A stretch of 64,000 nucleotides of DNA from Adiantum capillus-veneris. Taxonomy: Eukaryota > Streptophyta > Polypodiopsida > Polypodiales > Pteridaceae. Location of the stretch: contig CM043959.1 in NCBI GenBank assembly GCA_014529385.2, forward strand, positions 59,534,253 through 59,598,252, in the 5' to 3' direction. A model generated the notes under the pieces. It was not told the DNA's origin. It made no database searches and saw only the letters and a program-made list of their open reading frames with translations. A program made the translations under genes and the position numbers. Each line of letters begins with the position of its first letter. Positions within the stretch are counted from its first letter, which is position 1. This document shows, piece by piece, positions 34,065-45,403 of the stretch.

Positions 34065-34659
34065 GGTTGCCCGCCACAAAACCGCTCACCGTCTCGGTGA
34101 GAGGAAATACTAAAAAAACTGTGAAAAAAAACCACTAGATACCGCATTTGTACGTCTTTCTTGAAGCAGGTGCTAGGCCCAACCATGAGCTTACATGCCT
34201 CAAAAGTGGATTTAAAAACACTGCACTGCTTGCAAACACCTTAAGCCTTTGAATAGACAGGAACCTAGCATGATTGCATAGTCCAAGAATCCCAATTGGC
34301 AAAACAGAATGAGGCTCCACAACAAAGAGATATACTTGGTTGGATCCGGTGCATCTTTATCCTCCATAACCATAGTGAGAGGAAAATGACTTGGTCCATG
34401 CTTGCAGATGAAGTTGCTCGAAAATAGGGATGACTTGAAGCTCAAGTAATACCGCAACTAAGGTTAAGCGCCATCGTGATGACAGAACGAAAAGCATTTA
34501 TAGCAACAGAATGACAACCAGGTGAATGCTTGAAAGCCACAAGGAAACGGCTAAAAGGCTCTTCACCTTGCTCATCTGATGTGAAACCCCAAAAGACTTG
34601 CTTCAGAAACTACAAAGCTAGCAGAAACTCCAAAGCTAGCAGCCCTGGCAGAGCAGAGT

Positions 34660-35065
34660 GGAAACGGTGGGTAGGGCGGTTTAGGGCTAGATAGGGGCGA
34701 GGGGGGGCTAGATAGGGGGTGGGTAGGGGCGAGGCCTAGGTAGGGGGTGGGTAGGGGGCGAGGGATAGATAGGGGGTCTAGGGGTGGGTAGATAGTGGGT
34801 CTAGGGGTGGGTAGGGTGGACGAGGGGTGGGTAGGGGGTCTAGGGGTAGATAGGGGGTCTAGGGGTGGGTAGGGGCGAAGGGTAGATAGGGGGTCTAGGG
34901 GTGGGTAGGGGGACTAGGGGCGAGGGGTGGGTAGGGGGAAAGGGTAGGGGCGAGGGCTAGGTAGGTAGGAAGGCGAGAGCAGTGGAGGGGGAGGGGCGAG
35001 GGCAGGATAGGGGGTGAGGGTGAGTGGGCAGAGGGCGAGTGAGTGTGAGGGAGAGGGTAGGGTCG
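34660..35065. repeat. GC-skewed minisatellite in G2
   Basis: Irregular array of GGGGCGAGGGG, GTGGGTAGGGG and GGGTCTAGGGG units on the plus strand. Clustered G3-G5 runs make G-quadruplexes likely on this strand. It lies where pol would be in an autonomous relative. Confidence 0.9.
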
Positions 35066-35344
35066 AGGGGATAGGAGACAGCAAACAATTCATCTTCAAT
35101 GCAAAGTATAGCCAGAAGAGCTCGTGTTCCACTGTAAATGAATTCCGTGGTCCACTGGCTGAAAGAGGAGATGCTACAGAGCGCAGCAGCTGATGGAGAG
35201 CATGAGGAGGTATCATGAGCAAAATAGCTATCATGAGCAGGGAATTCATAAAACTTGAAAGCAACATCCTTTTGGTTGTATCCCGTCTTGTGGAAGCTAG
35301 ACACAGAGGAGAGCTTTGTTCTGGTCAGAGAAGCAGGCACAGGG

Positions 35345-35989
35345 CTAATGGTGAAGGGAGGTGAACTCCTGTAGAGGGGATTTCTTTCCGCTTCTATGAT
35401 TCTTCATAGGCTCACCAAATTCAAAGGCTTCCACCAAGGACGCATCAGGAGTATTCTCTCTAGGCAAGGAGTGAATAGAGACTCCATAACAGGCTATAGA
35501 TTTGGTAGCTTCCAACCACTCTAGCAGATCTTCGTCTGACCCTTTAGGTGTAGTAGGCTGTTCTTGTTCAGGGTTAGTTTCCATTGACAAAGAAACTTGC
35601 TGCACCACGGGATCCATACCTCCTTCTAAGAGAATGGGTTGCATCGGGGAGCCAGAAGTATGTATCCACATTGCATCGTTTCCCCAATCATGAAGTGCTT
35701 TAGTGTGTCGCAGCCATGGTCTTCCAATGAGCAAGGGAAATCCGCCCTCCACCTGGGGAAGACGAACCACAACAAAATCCAAGTTAAAAGTAAAGTCTTG
35801 TACTTGCAGAGGCACATTGTCCACTATGCCCACTGGGTAGACTGTCCGTTGGTCGGCCAATGTAACTGCGAAGGGAGCACGGCGAGTAGGCTGTAGACCT
35901 AGAGCTAACATAGTGAACTCGGGCATCATGTTGATGCCAAATCCACCATCCACTATCACTCCCGAGAATTGCCGACCCAAAACGGACAC
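35345..35989 (-). CDS. G2 aspartic protease
   Basis: 214 open codons. The active-site loop reads GVIVDGGFGINMM (the usual D-S/T-G becomes DGG, also seen in the Tat element here). The second conserved block is LLIGRPWLRHTKALHDW. Retroelement protease cuts the gag polyprotein. The frame ends in a Ser/Lys-rich tail with no RT beyond it. Frame with gag is lost upstream. Confidence 0.75.
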   Translation of the reverse strand: MSVLGRQFSGVIVDGGFGINMMPEFTMLALGLQPTRRAPFAVTLADQRTVYPVGIVDNVPLQVQDFTFNLDFVVVRLPQVEGGFPLLIGRPWLRHTKALHDWGNDAMWIHTSGSPMQPILLEGGMDPVVQQVSLSMETNPEQEQPTTPKGSDEDLLEWLEATKSIACYGVSIHSLPRENTPDASLVEAFEFGEPMKNHRSGKKSPLQEFTSLHH

Positions 35990-36102
35990 TGTCAGGCGAG
36001 GGCTTCTATAACAGTGAGTGGAGCAGCGGGATTGGATATCATATAAGACTCTGAAGGTCGCACTAGGAGGTGCCCGCCACTAGGACATGCTCCAGGGTAA
36101 AG

Positions 36103-38100
36103 TTACCGAATAACTGCAAGGGTGTCACTTTTGAAACTCGCATCTAGCCGCAACATGTCATAGAGGGACACTTGTTGGAAAGTGTTCTTCAAGACTGTCT
36201 CTGCTGTAAGCTTTTCTTGTTCTACCAGTGGTTTCTCTAGTACCTTGATCTTCTGTAGATCTGAAACTCCTTCCAAGAAAGCTTCATCAATATCGGAGAG
36301 CAAAGATTTGGATTCCTTCATGGCACTGGGGGATGGCTTGTTAACAGCTGAAGGCAAGGTATCCACTAGTGTGAGAATGTGTGGGGGAGTTGAACTTGCT
36401 GGAATGCTAAGACCGAGAGCGGCTCTCAGGGCCCGGGTGAGGACGCCAAATGGCTCCTCTACCAACTGCGGCGGCTTATTTTGAGGGGTAACCACGTGGG
36501 TAGAAGGGGGCGGCTGAGAAACGGTGCTAACTGCTATCAAATTGAGCTTGGGAAAGGCAAACTCATTCTGGCTTTGACTTGGGTTCGAAGCCGTGGATGC
36601 AGGAATTCTAGGGCAATCCTTACTGTAGTGATCCTTCGTTTGGGGGCAATGACGGCAGGGAGGGGACCCTTCGCGCAGAGGGCATTTGCTTTGGTAATGA
36701 CCATATTCCCCGCATCTGTAGCACAAAATGGGGCGAGTCGAAGGGCGAGGTGGTCCTTGCTCTTGGTGAATGGAGTTGAAGGGGGAGGCATAGAAGTTTT
36801 GAGGTGATGAGGGAGCATGGGTATGATAAAAGCTCTGAGACGGAAAAGTACTTTGCATACCTTGCATAGGAGGGGCTGTCAATAAAGGTGGCATATGGTG
36901 TGGATGGCCACAGGGAGAAACCATGTTGGATGCAAATGCTGGCCCTTGTTGAAGAGTAGGACCAAGACTTTGCTGTATTTGTCACAATCCCTTGAGGTAG
37001 TAGCAGTCCTTGTCCTCATGTCCAGACTTCTCACAAAAGTGGCAGTAAATCCAAAGAGGGCATTCCTATGGAGGGTGCCCTGGAGAGCGGCATGAGCTAC
37101 ACCAAACCATAGCCTTAGTCTCCTGCTGAGACTTGAGCTCTTCTAGCTCGCGCTTGATCTGTTCCAATGCCTCGTGATGTGGAGGTTTCTCTTGTCTAAG
37201 AGAGAAGGACCTCTCCTCTTGAAGAGCTCGCTCTAACTCTAGGGCTTCCAGTTCCCTGCGTAAAGAAGTTAAAGGATCAGAAGGACTTTCCAAAGACACT
37301 AAGGGGGTCTCTTCCTGAGGAGAGTTAGTGAACAGCTTCCTAGCTCCCTCTATCCTGGTAGCAGCCGCGACCAACTCCTCCAGAGTGGCATCAGGTCGGA
37401 GACTCTCTCGGAGCTTTTGCTGAGAAGTTTTGAGAAGAGCCTTCTCCACCCACTTCTCAACCATAAATTCCCCTAGTTGCTGAGAAAGCTTGGCAACCAG
37501 AGACTTGGTTTTAGTCATTAGTTCTGCAAAAGTCTCCTCTGGCTGGAGCACCATATTGGCCAACTCATCTAAAACCTTTTCTTGGTAGTCACCTGGCCTG
37601 AATGCCGCACAGAACTGTTGTCGTAAAGCTGCCCAAGTTGCAAAATGGTTCTCTGCAAACTGACTGTACCATTTATCTGCTAAGCCATCCAAGGTAGATG
37701 GAAAAAGTACCAAATAAGCATCTTCTCTATTAAGACCACGACCCCTACAGAGAGATACAAACCTCCTTGCATGGTCGTCAGCATCTTTTGAAGAGAGTCC
37801 TTTGAAGGTAGGAAACTTGATGTTTACCTTAGCCAAAACACTAGCCAACGGTTCCATGGCCCCTTTCTCAGGAGCCCGTTGCTCAATAGCCTGCTGTAAT
37901 AGAATAGGAGAGAGCTATACTGGGGAAGGTGATCTGGAAGATGTGGAACCGGATGGAGGAATGGGTGATGTCGTATGTGGAGGTATGGGTGATGAGGTTG
38001 ATGGACTTCTACTAGGTACCAAGGGTCGTCTTCTGTTGTAGTACTTCAGAGGACTCAGTAGTGCGCTTTGACGCTCGACTGACCGCCTTGTATGTGTCAT
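36103..38100 (-). pseudogene. G2 gag with four zinc knuckles
   Basis: From ATG at 38100 (MTHTRRSVERQSALLSPLKY) with a stop at about 37915. The main frame 37857-37066 has the gag core (VNIKFPTFKGLSSKDADDHA, FPSTLDGLADKWYSQF, FRPGDYQEKVLDELANM). A coiled stretch (ALEQIKRELEELKSQQE) follows, then knuckle 1 (CSSCRSPGHPP, ended by a stop where the copy at 59.8 kb reads QDC). Knuckle 2 (CHFCEKSGHEDKDC) follows at about 37040-37000. Frame 36924-36103 holds knuckles 3 (CYRCGEYGHYQSKC) and 4 (CRHCPQTKDHYSKDC). Four knuckles is unusual; most plant gags have one or two. Confidence 0.82.
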
Positions 38101-38139
38101 GCAGCGACCACCAATCCAACCAAGCTTTGGGCAAGAAAA

Positions 38140-38335
38140 CCTTGATCTGGTTGAAGACTGGTCTAGACTCTACTAGACCAGGCAAGTGACTAGACCCAGG
38201 CTGGATTAGGGACGAGGAGGACTAGACCAGGGTCGAGGAGGATTAGACCAGGGTCGAGGAAGGACTAGTCTAGGGACGAGGGCTAGTTGGACCAGGGCGA
38301 GATAGGACTAGACCAGTTGGACCAGGGCGAGAGGA
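38140..38335. repeat. CTAGACCAG-type repeats in G2 leader
   Basis: Degenerate short units (ACTAGACCAGG, GGACTAG) between the gag start and the PBS region. The same kind of array occurs in the leaders of G1 (47340-47530) and, in reverse complement, G5 (58550-58720). Confidence 0.75.
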
Positions 38336-38453
38336 GAACCGTGCAAGGCAAGGTAGGCGAAGCTAGATAAACCCAACTAGCTTCAAGATTTGTACCTTAC
38401 AGAGAGTGAAACTTCAGTTGAGGTCCCACCGTGATGGCCAAAATGAGAGCACC

Positions 38454-39028
38454 TGTAGCGCGGATAGTGTGTCGTGCTCTCTACAGTGGATGCTCCTCAG
38501 TGCAATGTGCGTGACAATCTCACTCAAACAGACTGAAAACAAAGGAACAAATAGACAACAATTGAGCTCACAGAGACACAACAGCAGACCACAACATATG
38601 ACTCGACTATCTTAAAGAACTGATACAGACTCTGGCGTGGCAGCACACTCAGCTCCAGCCCAGGACTCACAGGTACAATGGGGTGTCAAGGCTCAAAATA
38701 TGCAGGGATGGTGAAGCAGTGTTGTGTGTATAGACTGGCTACTCCTCACAACGACGTTGGACCATATATGAAGAAGATAATCCGATGACCCAACAACTAC
38801 TACTCATGTCCCACCATAAAGAGCCACCAACGGCTCATAAATGTCAGCCATCTAAGTCCATCTCCAGACTGAGTGGTGATGGTGACCTGGCCACGATGGC
38901 CACTAGAACCACCATCGTATCCCTGCCATGTGTTGTTGCCCAGCCCAGAGAGTCCGTCCAGTGTGAACCAGATCAGACCCACTGTACTAATTGTGTGTCC
39001 TGTGAAAGTGACACTGTAGCCTACTACA
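38454..39028 (-). repeat. 5' LTR of element G2
   Basis: 575 bp, partner of 33490-34064. On the minus strand it is followed by GGTGCTCTCATTTTGGC and GTGGGACCTCAACTGAAG. The family PBS probably lies in this segment (a TTGGC motif), but the tRNA is not identified. Confidence 0.93.
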
Positions 39029-39033
39029 CCATC

Positions 39034-39132
39034 ATGTGACATAATGAAGCAACCCAAAATTGCTATTGAAAGCTTGCAATCTACCAGCAGAGAACCATCG
39101 AGTGATACAAGTGTAGCTACACTAGCAACAGG
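39034..39132 (-). mobile_element. G1 internal fragment between nested insertions
   Basis: About 100 bases of the older G1 copy, isolated by G2 on the left (TSD CCATC) and the chromovirus on the right (TSD ACAGG). Continues at 45404. Confidence 0.6.
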
Positions 39133-39668
39133 TGTAACAGACTTGGGCACCCCAAGTCGAGAATCTGGCACGACACACGAGAGAGAATTGCTTTAAAATA
39201 CTTCACACTTAATTCACATTTCAATTTAGTCGACACGGCCCGGTGTAGTTCCGTGCCCAGAGAGCTTTCGGTATTTCTTTTTGTATTAATGCTTGAGCAA
39301 AGTAAAGTTGCTTGTGGGTCCTCTCTGCTCACAGGCTCGTCAACACATAAGAGCCAAGGAGAGGCCTAGGGGTCTTATTTAAAGGCCCTTGGCCATGGAA
39401 AAGCAATTACATGAAAAGCCTTCAAACTCAAAAGCTTCAAGCCCAAAAGTTGTCGGCGAAAAAAGGCGGGCGTCCGTACACTGCCACGTTAGCCTTGGTC
39501 AACGCAAAACACGGGATTCCGTACAGCCAGCCACGTCAGCATGTCAGTGCAAATTGCGACGTCCGTACAGCCAGCCCTTTCATTAAGCCTAGTGTCCCTT
39601 GGGGCCCTGTCGGCAGGTGCCCATAAGTTGGAATAACTTATAGCATGCCACGTCATCATTTTGTGATA
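39133..39668 (-). repeat. 3' LTR of chromovirus
   Basis: 536 bp, starting TGTAACAGACTTGGGCACC. The adjacent minus-strand polypurine tract TTTAAAGAGGGGGGT lies at 39670-39684. Confidence 0.92.
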
Positions 39669-40230
39669 TACCCCCCTCTTTAAAGAATTGTAATCGCCCT
39701 TGATTACGCCTACAAAAACAGACAAAGGCCATAAACGAGTTCAGTAGACACTGACTCTAAGTATCGACGCCCTAGACAACACAAACCTAGCACTTGCACA
39801 AAGACGACCCAGTCAGTGCACATTCAAATCATATCCAAAATCAATCACATAAAAATTCATTCCAGATCTAAAACCATGATTCCTAGCAACGTATTTAGCA
39901 ATCGCATCTAGATCCACACCGTATCTCACTGATGTCAGATTAGCTAATTCTTATTGCAATTATGTCTATAGATTCTCAAGACGAGAATGTTGCAGTCACT
40001 TCGTCTTTCAAATTTTCACTCTAACAAAATCACATGAGAGAGTACACATCAATCAGATTCAAGTTCGGGAACTCTCATTTCCAATTTCCTTATTCATAAA
40101 GTCATACTGCAAAATACTGTCAGCACAGCAGTATCCCTGAAATCCAAAGGAAAATCAGTGACTTTATTTTGTCTAGGTAATTTGTGACAAAGGAGCGAAG
40201 TGACTCCCCTCTCGTGCAGTATATTCAACC

Positions 40231-40458
40231 CTACTGATCTACGGGATCTTTCGGAATAGACGCAGCTAAGCTGAAAGCCTCAAGGTAAAGTTCTATAATT
40301 TTAGGAGTATCTACTAGGTCCTCCTCCATCCACTTCGCATCCAGTGCTGGATAGTTCTTGAATTTCACTAAGAAACATCGAATCACTTTACCTTTCACTT
40401 TCCTTTCTTTATGGGCCAGTATCTGTTCCGGAACCAGTATCTTCTCGCTCTCTTCCAC
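40231..40458 (-). pseudogene. Chromodomain at integrase C-terminus
   Basis: Open 75-codon piece: ILVPEQILAHKERKVKGKVI, then CFLVKFKNYPALDAKWMEEDL and TPKIIELYLEAF. The core fits chromodomains (a V-K-F/W block, then A-x-W-x-x-E), though one usual aromatic is changed. Chromodomains direct integration toward marked chromatin and define chromoviruses. Confidence 0.8.
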
Positions 40459-40469
40459 TTCATGTTGCT

Positions 40470-41690
40470 CACAGGTTTCCTGTCAACACCACCTCACCCT
40501 TAAAAAATTTCAAGAGTCACATAAAAAGCATTGTGAATCTTCCAAGTGTCTGGCAACTTGAGTCTGAAGGATACATCATTTATCTTTTCTTGGATCTAGA
40601 AAGGGCCATAATACCTCATGCTGAGCTTTGGGAAAAGCCGCCTATTTTCCTTTCATTTCCTTGGGCATGCCTTCTCGAAACGTAAGAGCACCCAATCATC
40701 TTCCTTCAACTTCAAGTCGCGTCTATGTTTATCTACTTCCTTCTTGTGCCAGGCTTGAGACTTTTCCAGAGCTTCGTGAACCTTGGCAAAAGCAGTGTCC
40801 AAATCCCTCGTGTACTAATCTGCTTTAAAAATCTTGTCCTTAGTGCTTAGAAATGGAGAGACCTTCTTAGCACCTTCTATTACCTCAAATGGCACCTTCC
40901 CCGTCGAAGAGTGAACTGTGTTATTGTAGAAAAATTCCACCAAAGGCAAGTACTTTTCCCATTGAGTCTTCTAATCGGAGATGTAAGACTTCAATAAATC
41001 CAAAACCACTGAATTGGCTATCTCAGATTGCCCATCTGTCTACAGGTGGAATGATGATGAGAACTGCAACTGCGTGTCAATGTTCTCCCAAATTTCTCTC
41101 CACTCATGAATCGGGGATCTTTGTCCAAAACTATCATCTTAGGCATGCCATGTAATCAGAAAATCTGTCCAATGAACAGTCTCGCCAAATGATCAGGCTT
41201 GACCGTCTTCTTTACTGGAATAAAGTGAGCTTGCTTGCTAAATCTGTCAATGACTGTCCAAATGCCATCGTGTCCACTTTGAGACTTGGAAAGATCAAAG
41301 ATGAAGTGCATAGCAATGCTTTTCCAAGGGCGGGAGGGAATGGGTAAAGGCTGTAGAAGTCCCGGTGCCTTATGCTTGTCAAACTTGACCTTTTGGCGTA
41401 CTAAACAATTGCAAATAAATTCATCCACATTCTTTTTGAGCCTTGGCCAATAGAAGTAATGCTCCACACCCTTCAAGGTGGTATCTATGCCGACGTGGCC
41501 CGTAAAAGGTGGACAATGGCACTCTGTCAAGACCTTTTCCCTCAAAGGTTGTGAAACACACAACATCGTTTTCCGCATCAAATTGCCGTTCCGTATAGAA
41601 TAGCCTGAAATTGTCTGCCCATTCTGTATCCGAGTATAAATGTCAACAAAGTCAAGATCTGTGGCGTACTGGTCAACCATATCCTCAAGC
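40470..41690 (-). pseudogene. Chromovirus integrase
   Basis: The best frame is 41680-41156. Zinc domain: ECHCPPFTGHVGIDTTLKGV and YFYWPRLKKNVDEFICNC, with the last Cys pair partly lost. Core start: RPWKSIAMHFIFDLSKS and GIWTVIDRFSKQAHFIPV. The remainder to about 40470 is frame-shifted. Confidence 0.82.
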
Positions 41691-41699
41691 TTCGATGAT

Positions 41700-42880
41700 G
41701 TATAGTGGAAATAGCCAGAACCAAGGGCTTCCGAGACAATGCATCTGCCACTAAGTTCTTCTATCCCTGAACATGGACAATCTGGAAGTGAAATTGTGAC
41801 AAGATGTTAGCCCATTGCATCTGCTTTTCCGAAAGCTACTTCTATGACAGGAAGTAGCCTAAACTTTGATGATCCATAAAGACTGTAAAATCAGCCTCCG
41901 AGTAAATAGTGTCGCCATTGTGTAAGAGCATGGATCTTTTCCAATAGCTCTTTTTCATAAATTTGTGCTACCAACTCTGGCTGTGAAAACATCCTGCTCT
42001 CTTAAGCAATGACATGGCCTTCTTGCATCAAAATTGCTCCCAGCTCCCAGACTACGACCACAAGCATCACAATAAACTTCGAATGGCTTTTTCAAGTCTG
42101 GCAAAGCCAACGTTGGTCCGATAGTCAATTTTCTTTGAGCATCTGAAAAGCGGTCACCTCTGTTGGTCCCCACATGAAATGGACTCTTTCCTGAGTCAGT
42201 AAATGCAAAGGTGAAGCTATCTCTGCAAACTTTTAAATGAACCTCTGATAGTAAAAGCACAAGCCCAAAAAGCTTCGAACTTCATGAACATTCTTTAGGT
42301 CAGGCCAATCGCAGATAGTCTCAAGTTTGGCCGTGTCTATTTGCACTCCTTCTGTTGAGACAATGTGCCCCAAGAAATGTATCTCCGGCAAGAAAAATTT
42401 ACTCTTTTTCACGTTGATAACCAATCTATGCTTCCACACCTGAAGCAGATGATGTCGGTGTTATGCCTCATTCTAGAACAAAACTATAATGTCGTCAAAG
42501 AAAGTGCCCACAAAAGATCAATACTCTCGGAAAATCCTATCCATCATTCGATTCAATGTTGTTGGAGCATTTGTAAGTCCAAAAAGCATAACCAAATATT
42601 CGTATAAACCAAAGGTTGTTCGAAAAGCTGTCATGTAGACATCCAACCAGAGCAATTCAGATCTGATGATATCCACTCTTTAAATCAATTCTACTAAAAC
42701 AAGAGGATCCTTGTAGTAGAAAATTTGTCCTTGATGGTGATTTTATTGAGAGATCTATAGTCAATGCACATTCTCCAAGATCCATCTTTCTTTAGTACTA
42801 GCAATATCGGAGAACAGAACAGTGACGTGCTAGGTTGGATGAGACTCTTTTCTAGAAGTTCTTTTACTTGGTTCATTATT
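41700..42880 (-). pseudogene. Chromovirus RT and RNase H
   Basis: RT pieces: [20 protein letters not shown] and [18 protein letters not shown] (42876-42694), then [13 protein letters not shown] just downstream in another frame, then KKSKFFLPEIHFLGHIVS (42439-42233). RNase H start: TLALPDLKKPFEVYCDACG (about 42120-42050). The catalytic FIDD region is lost in frame-shifted sequence. Confidence 0.82.
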
Positions 42881-43289
42881 TCTTCATTCTAGGCTAGACC
42901 CGATAAGGTGGCCGGTTCGGTGGTGTGCTTCTACGAATCAAATCAATCGTATGGTTCTCAAGACGAGGTGGAGGTAACTCGCCTGGTAGGCCTTCTAGGA
43001 AACAATCAGCATGTGTGCAGAAATTCTTGTCGTTTCTTTTCCAATTGAGACATATTGGTTCGTTGTTCATCATTCAGCTCTATCAAGAAGATTGAGTAAA
43101 CAAAAAGATTAGATCTTATTAGTTTGGAAATGGCTGAAACCGATACAAGTGGGACGAACTTCCCTTCAATTTTATATCAAGTACAATTTTCCTGCCCTTC
43201 TCATTCTTTAAAGTAGCTTACCTGCCACGTTCTTCAGCTGCTCTGGAACTCTCTTGCCTATCTTTTGGTTGTCATCTTTGTGCCTTCTT

Positions 43290-44834
43290 GGGGCACCTTG
43301 CAGAGATGTGTCCTTGTTCTCCACAATCAAAGCACTTCCCTTCCTTGAGGTATTTTGATTTCTGTTGCTCAGACAATCGGGGTTCGTGCATCCTTCTTTT
43401 TTTGAAACTTCTTTCTCCTTCTATTATGATTTGTCAAATTCAGCCCGGTCCTTGGTGTCAAAATTTGATCAATGGGGTAAGTTAGGTCACCCAAATGCAT
43501 AGCAAATCCTTGCTTAGCATGTCTCATCAGGTGTTGTATGGACTCGGACTTCTGTTGAAGGCAGTGATCTCGGATTTCTTTGGGAAGTCCACAGCAAAAT
43601 CGCTCCATTCGCTGCTTAAAAGTGACCTTCTTAAAAGAAGAGGCAGGTAGAAAAGCATCCCAAAATCTCTCACAATAAGCATCCAAAGTGTCGGCCTTGG
43701 TCATCCAAAGATGGTTCCAAGCAGTAATCACATCTCGTTCATACTCCTTAGTCGAAATAAAGAGCCATTTGAACTTTAACCACTTTGTGGAGCTTCTTTC
43801 CATAAGAGAAGAGTGGACCGCCATGTTCGTGCATTTCCTTTCAAAAATGATGCTAGCCTCATGATTTTGGGGTGCTCTGACTAGCACCCTCCGGAGAATG
43901 CTATGTCAAACTGTTGAATAAAAGCTAAAGCCTTGGAAGCATCTCAAAACCCTGAAAGGTTTCAAACTTTACTGTCTACCCACCCTCCTTGAATTCCTTG
44001 GTCTTTCTGCCCTTGTCCTCGAGAAAATTATATTGGTTGGCTCTATAAAGTGCTTCTTTTTTAAATAGAACATATGGTCATCGAAGTCCGAACTCTCAGA
44101 GGAGGATGAATCCTCGTCAAAACTGTCAGATAAATATCAAGATTTGCAGTATGCTCTGCTCTTCTTGGCCTTCTTGTTGTTCTTTCCAAATCTCTGCTTC
44201 TTTCTTCGTTTCTTGCCCTTTCTGTCCTCATCACTTGAATTAGAAGAGGAAGAGCTCTCCGAACCGTCAAAAGAAGATGAGGACAAATGGACAATCCTTT
44301 GAAGCATACATGCTTCTTCTGTTTTCTTGCACTCGCAAACGAAGATTGACGGCCCAAATAACTAGGATAGTTAGTCCCCTTGTTGCGTTTCTTTCATTGC
44401 TTCTTCGCCCTCAAAAGTTGGTTGACTCGTCTTTCGACAACGTCATTAAGTTCATCTTTAGTAAGCATCCTTGGGACAAGAGGTTTCTTGAGGGCTGACT
44501 TTATTGGTGTGTCAATGGCTTTCTGCCAATGAGTACGCACTTCGTCAATTGGGTGCCGGGTCAAAAATTTGGCATATTGTGGATCCTTTGCAAACTGGAG
44601 CATCTGCTTTGCGCAATCATCAACCTGCTGGTGACGTTGCATCTCCATTAGTTGATACTTTATATGCCGAGGTGGCCCGTATTTTTGATCTGCTGATCCA
44701 TTCAAATATCCCGTGCTGCCTCCCGATCGAGAAGTGTCAGAGGGTTCATCCGATTCTTTCCAAAATCCATGTGTGTCGTGGAAAAGGGATCGGATTTTTT
44801 GGTAGAAGAGAAATTGTTTGAGCTCTGATACCAC
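43290..44834 (-). pseudogene. Chromovirus gag
   Basis: Frame 43887-43369 matches the gag core (AWNHLWMTKADTLDAYCERF, FKQRMERFCCGLPKEIRDHC). A knuckle CFDCGEQGHISARC lies at about 43345-43300. An upstream frame (44873-44394) opens in the LTR and carries KYQLMEMQRHQQVDDCAKQM. It may be the gag N-terminus. The true start is unclear. Confidence 0.72.
44822..44833 (-). other. Primer binding site, initiator tRNA-Met
   Basis: Minus-strand TGGTATCAGAGC, one base from the 5' LTR end, the classic plant PBS. Confidence 0.92.
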
Positions 44835-45403
44835 TGTATCAAACTTGGGCACCCCAAGTCGAGAATCTAGCACGACACACGAGAGAGAATCACTTTAAAA
44901 AACATCACACTTAATTCACAGTTCAATTTAGTCGACATGGTCCGATGTAGTTCCGGGCCAATCGAGATTGTTCCTAAAGACTGGCACCGCTTTTGGTTTT
45001 TTTTTTTGTATTAATGCTTGGCAAAGTACAGTTTCTGGTGGGTCCTCTCTGCTCACAGGCTCGTCAACACATAAGAGCCAAGGAGAGGCCAAGCAGTCCT
45101 ATTTAAAGGCCCTTGGCCATGGAAAAGCAATTAAATGAAAATCCTTCAAACTCAAAAGCTTCAAGCCCAAAAGCTGCCAGTGAAAAACACGGGCGTCCGT
45201 ACACTACCACGTCAGCCTTGGTCAGCGCAAAACGTAGGGTTCTGTATAGCCAGCCACGTGAGCATGTCAACGCAAATTGCGGCGTCCGTCCGTATAGCTA
45301 GCCCACCAGCCCTTTCAGGAAGCCTAATGTCCCTTGGGGCCCTGTCGGCAAGTGCCCATAAGTTGGAATAACTTATATCATGCCACGTCATGATTTTGTG
45401 ACA
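44835..45403 (-). repeat. 5' LTR of chromovirus
   Basis: 569 bp, starting TGTATCAAACTTGGGCACC and ending CATGATTTTGTGACA. Partner of 39133-39668. Confidence 0.92.

Larger units (their letters stand above)
33490..39028 (-). mobile_element. Element G2: gag-protease-only LTR retrotransposon
   Basis: 5539 bp with two 575-bp LTRs (33490-34064 and 38454-39028, ends TGTAG..CTACA) and a perfect 5-bp TSD CCATC (33485-33489 and 39029-39033). By eye the LTRs differ at about 24 positions (about 4%). Minus-strand order is leader with CTAGACCAG repeats, gag, protease and a GC-skewed minisatellite. No RT, RNase H or integrase is present. It therefore resembles TR-GAG non-autonomous elements and would need enzymes from a relative, such as the one leaving the integrase at 57 kb. 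It is nested in the older G1 copy. Confidence 0.9.
39133..45403 (-). mobile_element. Chromovirus-type Ty3/Gypsy element, complete but decayed
   Basis: 6.27 kb on the minus strand. LTRs are 39133-39668 and 44835-45403, with ends TGTAWCA..TGACA in plus orientation (the left copy has TGATA). The perfect TSD is ACAGG (39128-39132, 45404-45408). PBS TGGTATCAGAGC matches the initiator-Met tRNA 3' end. Gag, RT, RNase H, integrase and a C-terminal chromodomain are recognisable in that order but broken by many stops and frameshifts. The LTRs differ by substitutions and indels (536 versus 569 bp), so it is older than the Tat element. Confidence 0.92.
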
